This document shows, piece after piece, positions 1 through 12,800 of a stretch of 64,000 bases of DNA. Within the stretch, counting starts at the first letter, position 1; the number at the start of each line of letters is the position of its first letter. This DNA comes from Trema orientale (Eukaryota > Streptophyta > Magnoliopsida > Rosales > Cannabaceae). The notes under the pieces were generated by a model. It was not told the DNA's origin. It saw only the letters and a program-made list of their open reading frames with translations, and made no database searches. A program made the translations under genes and the position numbers. Location: contig JXTC01000018.1 in the NCBI GenBank assembly GCA_002914845.1, positions 84,110 to 148,109 of the forward strand, read 5' to 3'.

Positions 1-51
1 GTTCCTTAGGAAGCGAGTAGGAGATGACGATCTGATCCTACTGCCCCCCGA

Positions 52-204
52 GTTTTATGGTGTTCGAAGACTGCCATAAAACTATAATAGACGCGCAAAA
101 ATCACCATGTACACCGAAGATCAAAGGAACAATGCCTTTACTGATCACTTCGAATGACGAATAATCCTCCTAGTTTTATGGTGTTGCAATAACTGCCATA
201 AAAC
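52..204. repeat. Two copies of a short stem-loop sequence
   Basis: GTTTTATGG (52-60) pairs with CCATAAAAC (74-82) around a 13-base loop. The same 9-bp stem recurs at 173-181 and 196-204 around a 14-base loop. The two hairpins are 121 bp apart and their flanks are also similar. They lie in the 3' part of the decayed gypsy element. No function is known to me. Confidence 0.7.
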
Positions 205-379
205 TGTAAGTAGACGATGCATAAAAATGAAGATTCATATGAAGAAAAAGTATAAACCTTCATTGGTGGAGTCATCGAAATATATGAAGATACCTCACGA
301 GCTAATATCGCATAATAGTCTATACGAGGTAAAGAGACATGAGAAGAATTACTGAAGAGCTCGTACTTAGGGAGCTCGA

Positions 380-770
380 ATATAGAGAGCTCAATGATCA
401 AGTAGAGATCTTATCGAGGTCTTTTTGAAACCGAGTGACGATCTCGTTGAGGTTAAAAATAACGAAGAACTCGAACAAAGTGGAGAACTCGTGTAATCGA
501 AAGCTCAATGACCCAATGGAGATCTTGAAAGTTGAAGAACCGAGTGAAGATCTTATTAGGGTCGAAGATAATGATAAGATCGAGTATGAAGATGCTCCAA
601 CATAATTGAGAGCTCGTGTAATGACTGAATGGAGATCTTGAGAAGATCTCGTAGAGGTCGAAGATAATGAGAAGCTCGAACATGAAGATGCTCGAACATA
701 ATTGAGAGCTCGTGTAATGGAGAGCTCAATGACCGAATGGAGATCTTGAGCAGATCTCGTCGAGGCCACA
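380..770. repeat. Degenerate tandem repeat, about 96-124 bp units
   Basis: The word GA(A/G)CTCGTGTAAT recurs at 485, 609 and 705, and GATGCTC(C/G)AACATAATTG recurs at 591 and 687. This gives spacings of 124 and 96 bp. Each unit also has an AATGGAGATCTTGA block and a GTCGAAGATAATGA block. Open frames across it are products of the repeat and should not be read as genes. It sits just past the RNase H remnant of the gypsy element. Confidence 0.75.
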
Positions 771-789
771 TAGTTGCAATCATTCAATC

Positions 790-2046
790 TTTAATCCGCA
801 AGTACTTGACCTTTAATTGTGATGCGAGGTCGAAAATTGATGTCGTATTGGCCCAACTCCACTGCCCATTTAAGTAATCGACTTGACGCTTCAAACTTTT
901 GCAAAACCTGTTTCAATAGAGAGTTCTTGAAAAAATCTGTGTATAGAAATATGGTCGAAGCTTCCTAGATGCGATGACAAGCGTTAGTGCCAATTTCTCT
1001 GTCTCCAGATATCCCGTTTCGGTATCGAGTAATCTTTTTCTTATATAATAGACAAGTCGCTGTATATTCTCTTCTCGAATCAGCGTAGCGCTTGTCGCAT
1101 ATCTGGAGACAGCGAGGTATAAGTATTAACTTCTTCTAGATTTGGCTTCGATAAGAGTGGAGGAGAACCCAAGTATTTCTTCAAATCTTGGAACGCCTGC
1201 TCACACTTCTCGGTCCACCCAAACTTCTTCGATCCCTTCGGCACCTCAAAGAATGATTCGTATTTTTCAGTTAATCTTGATACAAATTGACTTGATGCAG
1301 CCACTTCCCGCCAGGCTTTGCACATCTTTCGGTTTATGAGGTGACTGTATGTCAATCAATGCTTTGATCTTTTGAGAATTAGCTTCGATACCTCGCTGAT
1401 TGACCATGAATCCCAAAAATTTCCCAGATCCTACACCAAATGCACACTTCTAGGGATTCCACTTCATCTGATACTTTCAAAGAATTTTAAACATCTCATC
1501 AAGGTCGTTAATGTGATCTTTAGCTTTCTTCGACTTCACCAACTTGTAACAATATAATCCTCGATCAGTGATGAATAGGGTGTATTCCTCATCTAGCTCA
1601 TACATAGGAATTTAATTGTATCCAGAATACACGTCCATAAAACTCAGCAATTCATGTCCGGATGTCACGTCTACGAGCTGATCGATTCTTGGAAGTGAAA
1701 AATTGTTCTTCGGACATGCTTCATTAAGATCGATAAAATCGATGCAGGTTATCCACTTTCCATTAGGTTTCCTCACCAAAACCGGATTTACAAGCCAGTT
1801 CGGGTAAAAAAATTCACTGATGAATCCAATTTCGAGTAGCTTCTCAACCTCCCTCTTCAATGTGACGTAGCGTTCTGGATCCATCGCTCTTCATTCTGCC
1901 GTACGGGCTTTTTCGATATTGAGACGGTGATATTGAGGCAGTGGCCAATAACATTCGGATCAATCCCCACCATGTCCGAATGTTGCCATACGAAGACATC
2001 CAAATTATACTTTAGGAATGTGATTAGTTCAGCTCACATGGGTTCT
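790..2046 (-). pseudogene. Gypsy reverse transcriptase and RNase H remnant
   Basis: From high to low coordinates: a pre-RT linker (about 2046-1890) contains the gypsy-like words DVFVWQHSDM and GIDPNVIGH. An RT N-terminal segment (1884-1612) reads EVEKLLEIGFI, NPVLVRKPNGKW, FSLPRIDQLVD and SFMDVYSGYN. The stretch 1600-1360 is too decayed to translate cleanly. A connection/RNase H segment (1355-1080) has FGWTEKCEQAF and SPPLLSKP. Near 890-800 there is an RNase H tail resembling LLKWAVELGQYDINF...IKGQVLAD. The YxDD box is not preserved in an open frame. Frameshifts and stops make it a pseudogene. Confidence 0.88.
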
Positions 2047-2053
2047 TGAAGCT

Positions 2054-3637
2054 TCACTCTGATTTTAAACACCTTCGAAGACTCATTGATGGACAAGTCC
2101 TCNNNNNNNNNNNNNNNNNNNNNNNNNNNNNNTTTTCAGTCGGTTTCTCACTCTTCCTCTTCTTTGACTTCTTGTTATTATTGTTGGTTGTTGTGGTCGC
2201 ATCTTTGGTTGTATCTTTTTCTCCTTCCTTTTTCGTCTTATAAAGATTTTCTCGAGAAGATTCCACCCTTAGATGTCGACCAACTCTCCGATAGAAGTCT
2301 TCAAGAATCATGCATTCTCGCTCCAATAATTCTTCCCAGAGTTTAATCTCTGGTCGCACTCCGGCCATCATTAAAGTCAGGACTCCTCCTTCAGGTGGGT
2401 TGTTGACCTTTACCAACTCTGAAGTAAAACGATTAAAGTAAGATCGCAGAGTCTCCTCTGGACATTGTCGAATAGCAGACAGACTGATTAATGGAACAGT
2501 AAAGTTTTTTGCAGCCTGAAATTATCTCAAAAATGTGGTCTGAAGTTGTTGCTAAGACGAGATCGAACCAGGCTGAAGTCTTCGGAACCACTTCTTTGTT
2601 GCTCCCGTGAGAGTTATAGCAAAACACCTGCAACGTGCGAGGTCATCGACTCGATGAAGCTCTATCAGGTCGCTGAAGTGGTTTATATGGTCCTGTGGAT
2701 CAGTTTTCCCATCAAAAGTGTTTATGGTGGGAAGTTTAAATCCAACAGGTAATGCTGTAGCTCGAACTTCCTCGCTGAATGGCGATTGACGATACCCATC
2801 AGCGAGCTCATCGTCCCAGCCAGCAAGTGCATCTAATGCGATCCTCAAATTATGAACATCGATATTTGGAGGAAAGGCATTATCTCTTACTAGCGGTAAG
2901 GGTGGCCTTTGGTCGTTATCATCACGACGTAAGGCGGGTTAATCAGGTAGGGTCTACTGCGACCTTTGTGAAGATTCCACTGAAATATTGCGATGAGATT
3001 GATTTCGGTCGTTATGATGCGATATGGATCGCCCATGACTGCATCGCTGTTCAAAGTGTCGTCTCAGGTCCGTAAGACTTTGCCTAGGCTCCCTGCTGAT
3101 CTTTTCGAAGACGCTTTTTGATTGACGATTTGGCTCCCCGCTTGGTCGTTCACGATTGACACTTGTTCTCCTAGAAGGTTGTCCACGATCCCGATCCGTA
3201 CTCGAACTTTCTGTTCCAGATTCCTGTGGTAGGTCTGCGACTTTGCATTTCCTTTTAGAGGTACGATCTGTAAGACGCTCCTGCTGGGTTCTGGGCTGGT
3301 CGCAATTTCCTGCCTCTCGGATCTGAATTCCTCGCTCAGGTTGTCGAGTAGGACGATCTTTGGGACATTCGTGTTGCGGTGGAGTCAACATCTGTCCTTC
3401 AGCAAGTCGCCACAGAGAATCATTAATCTGGTTGGTGATTTGATGAAGGTTCGCCAGAGCATCCTCCATACGATCTTGTCTTTGGATAATGTTCTCTGGT
3501 GCAGTCGCAGCTGGTTGATCATGAACAGGATTATCCTGCGCAGCTGTAGTGCTTTGAGGCTGGTTTTGGCTAAGTCCAGCGTTTCTGGTGGTGTTTCTGG
3601 TATTTGCCATTGTTGAAGAAGCAAAATTGATGAACAC
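2054..3637 (-). pseudogene. Gypsy gag remnant
   Basis: Three open pieces join into one gag-like protein. 3637-2954 is the low-complexity, polar, arginine-rich N part with MANTRNTTRNAGLSQNQ. 2848-2552 is the conserved gag core, with LPTINTFDGKTDPQDH and KKWFRRLQPGSISS. 2416-2054 continues with NPPEGGVLTLMMAGVRPE and a lysine/asparagine-rich tail. The plus-strand copy at 49857-51991 shows how the pieces fit. Gag would form the particle that packages the element RNA. Frame breaks between the pieces mean it is not functional. The likely start is the MANTRN methionine near 3610, matching the copy at 49857. Confidence 0.88.
2103..2132. other. Assembly gap (30 N)
   Basis: Thirty undetermined bases interrupt the gypsy element between the gag tail and the pre-RT linker. 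The related copy has over 700 bp of coding sequence (CCHC-like motif, protease) after the corresponding gag point. Either the true gap is much longer than 30 bases or the element carries an internal deletion here. Confidence 0.95.
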
Positions 3638-3668
3638 TTTGCTGGAATAGCCCTCCTTCTAGCGCCAA

Positions 3669-4259
3669 TTGTTGACGGAGGTTTTGTCAACAATGAATTT
3701 AAAGATCGCAAGATGTGGCTTGTGTGTGAAAAGGATTAATAAAGTAAAGCAAATAAGGAGACACAAATTTTATAGTGGTTCAGCCCCAAAAAAGATGAGC
3801 CTACGTCCACTGTTCTTCACTATTTTCTGGAGAATTACAAGAGTTTCTCTAAGCCTCAAGGTGAGAGCAAAGAGAGAATTAGAGAGAGATTATAGAGAGA
3901 GAGTGTATAGTGAAGTGATTGTCAGATGACTATCAGATATTGTGTGATATTGTGAGATGATAATTTATAATCTCACAATATCACACAATATCTGATAGTC
4001 ATCTGACAATCACTTCACTATACACTCTCTCTCTATAATCTCTCTCTAATTCTCTCTTTGCTCTCACCTTGAGGCTTAGAGAAACTCTTGTAATTCTCCA
4101 GAAAATATTGAAGAACAGTGGATGTAGGCTCATCTTTTTTGGGGCTGAACCACTATAAAATTTGTGTCTCCTTATTTGCTTTACTTTATTAATCCTTTTC
4201 ACACACAAGCCACATCTTGCGATCTTTAAATTCATTGTTGACAAAACCTCCGTCAACAA
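3669..4259. repeat. Near-perfect 591-bp palindrome made of two gypsy LTR halves
   Basis: The left arm 3669-3963 and right arm 3965-4259 are reverse complements around position 3964, with only a few mismatches and almost no spacer. Each arm is the 3' half of the same gypsy LTR. The left arm is the minus-strand LTR that leads into gag at 3637. The right arm is a plus-strand LTR half that stops exactly at the LTR terminus (CCGTCAACAA), beyond which unrelated DNA starts. Both arms carry the GGGGCTGAACCACTATAAAA word that recurs in the LTR at 49205-49797. An assembly fold-back is an alternative explanation. Confidence 0.93.
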
Positions 4260-5650
4260 ATGTCATGAGGGATATCTAGGATTTCCTTCTTTTGCTGTGT
4301 GAGATAAAAAACTGTACCTTTTGGTGATACTGAAAATAAATTATGGTGGCTAAACTTATTATACGATGAGTTTATTTTCCCACAAAGCTTTGGAAAAAAA
4401 ATGAGTCATTAACGACAACTTTGTGGTGACGTTTCTCCGAAAAAGGTCATAAAATTTATTGGAAAAGTTAGTCTACGTGTAAATCTAAACTTCAGGTGGT
4501 ATGTGCTTTGGGATTTTTCTTAATTTCAATCATGCTCTTTTAGCCAGATACCTTGCTCAGTGAGTTTTGAAGGCAATTTAATCTTCTAATTGCGCTTTTC
4601 TTGATACAAAAATTGGTCATTCCACGTCCTTATAATTACAATCAAGGTGAAATATATCATAGATCTCTCGCTTTTTATTTATTTATATATGCATATATGA
4701 GCATACTCATGGTGATATGTATTATAGATCTCTATAATCTTATAAATTGTATTATAACCATCCTTTTACAGAATCATATACTTAATATGTATATATATAT
4801 ATATTTTTTTTTCTTTTTCATTTGAAACCTCTAAAAATAGTTGAAATAATGTAATACAGTAACTCTTTAGTTACTAGGAAGTGTATAACTGAATTAGACA
4901 AGTTGAATACAAACCATTTAATTCAATTCTAATTCGGATTTGTTTCCCTTCTATTTTAGATCATAATCAGCTCGGATTGGATTGAAAATCTTAAAAACCC
5001 GGTTGGTTGTTTACTTGGAAAAATGTGTTTAAGACTGTTCTGCCTGTGTTGTAAACTATGTCTCAAATCTTAAATTGTTTTATCTACCCTCAGTATCTAC
5101 CTTGCAGAAATTGCTTCATCAATAAGCAAGTAAATATGTTTGACAATAAGACTATACAACACTTAAGGGCCGGCTTATGGACAACTTATTGTGACACATC
5201 AGAAAAAGGAAAAACATTCTTAGTCCTCATAATTATTTAGATTAATAAATTGCATTTAATGATAACTACCAAACATAAAATCTAAATATTCATTATTTTA
5301 AAGGATATGTGCACGCATAGAAATGGCTCCCCTCTAATATTTGTCTATGCCAACCAACCTACTTAAAACCTTAATTAATATAAATGAAGGTCAATCAGTT
5401 TGGTTACCCAGCAGGAAGACATATAGATCATGAACATGTCCACGTGGAAGGAATTCGACATGCCACGTTATGTATAAGCACCATATAATTATATACACAC
5501 ATATATCCACCCCCAATAAAAGTCATTGTACCAATGTTTTGTACCATATATAACACAACGTGGGAACCTCTACTTAATGATTTAGCAATGTCAATCCTAA
5601 CGTGCAGGCTACCACTACTTGGCCTTTTTTTCCCTCTTTTTATTGTTTTC
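4260..5650. other. Intergenic region and distal upstream region of the endoglucanase gene
   Basis: AT-rich single-copy-looking DNA without a credible coding region. A short TA run lies near 4786-4803. No transposon ends were recognised. The last several hundred bases probably hold the endoglucanase promoter, but no specific element other than the TATA box can be supported. Confidence 0.6.
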
Positions 5651-5659
5651 TATATAAAC
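5651..5659 (+). promoter_or_regulatory. Probable TATA box of the endoglucanase gene
   Basis: TATATAAAC lies about 90 bp upstream of the start codon at 5746. That spacing suits a transcription start near 5680 with a short 5' leader. Confidence 0.55.
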
Positions 5660-5739
5660 TTCACTAACTCAAAAATGTTGGATAAGCAATACAGATCGCT
5701 AATTATAACAAGAAAAATTTTGTATCAAAACCCAGCTGA

Positions 5740-8844
<3,105 letters not shown>

Positions 8845-9566
8845 AACTAAGAAGTATTTTCAATTGGAGGATCCAAGTTCAAGTCAGTGACAAAAAGTTA
8901 AACAGTCATGTGCATTGATACGATTTTGTTTTCTTTTTTTTTTTTCCACTTCTCTCATACCCAAGTGTAATTTATTCCTTCAGAGGCAAATGCAAAGCCG
9001 ACCAGTGCCCGGCACAAAAAGACACTACTACAAGAGTTTCAAAACTACTTGGACTGAAACTAGTTTAAAAGCTCAATATTCAGCTCCAGCTATACGAATA
9101 ACTAGAATAACTGTAACAATTCATGAGTAAATATCTGACGAGAAACAGTAACAGCAAAACATTTACTTTTGAAACAAAACCCCCATTACTCCCATGGTTG
9201 GCCTGCAGAATCTAAACAAGGACATCAGTGATTAAAGCCCAGTGTTAACTGTGCCAAAGTGTATAATCCATTTTACTAATATGACAAGAATCCAACGCAG
9301 TGGCTCATGATTTCCAGTTTTGTAGCTCAACACGGCAATTTTCATACACAAAATATATAAATGAATACTCAAAATATCTGGAGATAAACTCCGATAATTT
9401 AGGATAAAAACATGTAATGTCATAGTGTACCAAAAGGAGCGGAAAAGATACTATCCCAACCTCCCCAAGTCAAAAACCAAACTTGCTTAAATATTAATTC
9501 TTAATTACCCTAAAGGAAAATTCTGGAAAAGGAGCAAAATTACTATTCAAAATCTCCTATGATAAC
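8845..9566. other. Convergent 3' flanks of endoglucanase and nucleolin
   Basis: About 720 bp separates the two stop codons of these tail-to-tail genes, so it must hold both 3' UTRs. An open stretch to 9130 has no recognisable domain and is best read as 3' UTR. The two transcripts could overlap here, but the sequence does not show where they end. Confidence 0.6.
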
Positions 9567-9775
9567 TTAATCATCATAACCGAAGGTTGTCTTCTTCCCT
9601 GCAAAAGAAAACCAAAAGTGGAATTCATCAGATAAAAAAGATCAATGGAATCTATAGCTTCATTTATCTTTTGTCCAATTTGATTGTTGATTGAATTTCC
9701 TACTCTTTCCTTGTTTCTTATATTCTAATGAGTTTTTTTTTTTTTTTTTTTGGGGGGGGGGGGGGGGCAAACTCT

Positions 9776-9832
<57 letters not shown>

Positions 9833-12800
9833 GGGGGGGGGGGTGTGAGGAAACTTCTCAAAATCTGTTTCCTTTCTTTATTATTGAATTTAAGTTGGCA
9901 AACAAACAATAAAAAGGGTGAGAATCTCAGTACCAGATGGAGTGAAGCTAGGTTTGCCACGTCCTCCTCTACGACCACCAGAAAAATCACCTCTACGACC
10001 ACCAGAAAAATCACCTCGCCCGCGCCTACCAGAAAACCTGCCACCATCTCTGCCACCACTTCTTCTACCACCATCTCTGCCACCACTTCTACCACCATCT
10101 CTGCCACCATTAAAATCACCTCGGGGTCTTGCCTCTTCAACTGTCAAGGGGTAGTCCCCAAGTTGAACCCCATTTAGCTCTAAAGCTTTGTTGAAACTAT
10201 CAGCATCCGCAAAGTCCATGTAAGCCAACCTACAGTGTTGCTCCAAATAGTAAGACAATAAACGACAAAATTACAGCAGGAAAACCATAACACTCGAGGT
10301 TTCTCCCAAAATATGTTCAAGTAACAGTGGCAATATAAAAAGATACATACTGCTGAATAATTCTAGATCCACATAAAAGCAATCAACTTTGTAAAACAGT
10401 ACAAGAAACTACAGAAAAAGGTTTCTTGAAAGACAAGCGTCACCAGCCTATCAATGTAACTGAACTGGAAATTTAAAATTACTCATACTCAACAAGCAAA
10501 GGAGATGATACAAACCCTTTTACGGAACCACTCTCATAATCTTTTGGGATGGAAATTCTTGAAATCTCCCCACATGCACCAAAATGTTCTTCCAGCGTAC
10601 TCCTAATCTGAAAAGTCAGGATGCATTGACGAAAACGGTTATAAAAGGAATTGATACAAGGGAGTTCAGCTACAAAAGTTTTAAGCAAGTTACCTTATCC
10701 TCGCCAAGGAATTTATCAAAACCACGTACAAAAATTGTATGGCTTGGACCTCTTCCTGACTTCTGGAATGAATTGCTCTCTTTGCTAAAAATCATGCACA
10801 GAAATATAAGGGGATAAATTCAATGAGCTCATGATTGAATTAGAACCTTGTAAGCTTGTGCTACAAATGAGTACCTGTATGGGGTTGGATATTGACCCCT
10901 TTCACGAGCCAAATCAAGTTTCACAGCACGACCCGCCAGATCGTGGCCATTCAATTCAAGTGCCTGTAAAGAACAATTATCAGGGTTTAAAATATTAGCT
11001 GAAAAAATAAAATAAAATAAAAAAAAATGAAAGTACAACAATTACAAAACTATGCTATTTGTACACAAATACACTCTTTTTACAAAATTTGTTTGTGGGG
11101 AGAAAGATGAGGATTAAAAATTATGCTAACCATGTCTGGGATAGAAGGTTAAAACAATTACACAAAAAATCAAAAATTAATGCTAACCTTTTTTGCTGCC
11201 TCAGCAGTAGCAAACTCGACATGACCAAAGCCCCTAAAATCCCCACCCGCATCCATTGCAAAACGGACATCAACAACTTCTCCAACATCTTTAAAGAAAT
11301 ATTCTCTGCAAAAATAACTTCTGTCAGATAAAAGAAAACCGAGAAGAATAACAATTTCAAAAGTAAGATATACTCACACATCAGCCCGTTCAACTCTAAA
11401 TGACAAATTGCCAACAAATAATGTTTTTGAACCAGTCTCAGAAGAGGCAGGAGTTTTTGGCTGCAACCGATCAAAAATCAATAGAAGTCATAAAGGGAGT
11501 AAGCTAATCTGGGCGAAAGAGAATATTAATATTTGTTGAGAATGCAAAATTACCTCCACCTTTCCATATTTTGTAACAGGTGTTACAGCATCTACCATTT
11601 TTACATCAGCTACCTATTAAGAGAAAATTATAGAGTTACATGACAATACAATATCACATTGGTTTCAGCAGTCATGTTAATGGCTGAAATTTAAAAATCA
11701 ACAGGGAAAAAAGGATAATTGTTCGGGTATAGAAGGACATGATTATCAACATCAATCTGTATTGCACTAAATCATTTGTGAATATATCCGAACCAACCTA
11801 TTAAGGGAAAAGGTTATGAACAATCCAATTGCATTGGAGTGATCCAAATATAACCAAGTGCATTAGAAGTTATATAACCAATATTAGATATCGACATAAC
11901 TACAATATCTATTATCTAGCAAAAAACAAAAGGAAGAAAAAGAGAATCTAACACAAGACATCAACCGAAAGCATATGATACCATACTTTTTTTTTTGGAG
12001 TCTTTGAAGGTTCATCATCCTCCTCATCTTCCTCAGAAGACCCATCTTCTGACTCCTCTTCTTCACTGCTGCTTTCCTTTGAGTCTGTAGATGGCTGCAA
12101 GTAAAGAAAATCCAGGTTGTAAATTTGTAATCTAGTGGCCAAATTTTGCAATTTTAAAAATCTTATGGATTTATAGTTTTCTTACATTTACTTTTGCCTT
12201 TGGAGGCTCCTCATCTGAATCATCAGAGCTCTCCTCATCTGAATCATCACTACTGCTCTCTTTTTTAACTGCTTTAGCACTTGGTTTTCCAGCATCCTTA
12301 GGAAGAAACAAGAAAAATGGCAAAGGTGACCATTTAATTGACTAGCAACACTTAAAGAATACATATGACCAATTTGATCGGAAAAGAAGCGTACTATAGT
12401 TTTTGCCTTTTTAATCTTAGGCTCTTCATCAGAGCTATCATCAGAAGATTCAGAACTGTCCTCTTCCTGTGGTCGTCATAAACTACATTAGTAGAGCACC
12501 AACAAATTGAATCTTTTCAAACATTCTCGAATAAAACTGGAGGGCAAGTCTGCGATTCAGTTAATTGTGGCATGCAAACAATGAAGTACTAACACAGTGT
12601 CTAAGATAATATGGTTAAGACATATCGATTTTGTAGTATAACATGCCTTTTCTTCTTTTTTCTTTTTTCTTTTTTGGGGGGTGGGGGGGAATATTTCAAT
12701 TTTGCAATGTAGCTTGCTTCAGTTTGACCACAAGCCATATAGTTGCTAAAAAGGCCTTTATGAAAAATCCCGTCAGAATACAAAGACAACCTAAAGATAA

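Larger units (their letters stand above)
1..3670 (-). mobile_element. Decayed Ty3/gypsy retrotransposon, minus strand, truncated by window edge
   Basis: Reading the minus strand downward from 3637, the parts come in the order gag, pre-RT linker, reverse transcriptase, RNase H, which is the gypsy order. The reading frame is broken in several places. Nucleocapsid and protease are missing: gag runs into the pre-RT linker across the N run at 2103-2132. No integrase is recognisable before position 1, so the 3' part is either beyond the window or lost. The gag and LTR closely match the plus-strand copy at 49205-51991, so both belong to one family. The RT and gag style resembles the Tat/Ogre-like branch of plant gypsy elements (inference). 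It is not expected to make functional protein. Confidence 0.9.

Noticed and set aside
3669-4259. A matching pair of 86-codon open frames on opposite strands
   Set aside because: They are the two arms of the LTR palindrome, not genes.
9718-10177. Several overlapping open frames with poly-Lys, poly-Phe or Pro-rich peptides
   Set aside because: They are other-frame readings of the nucleolin GAR exon and the homopolymer tract in intron 19.
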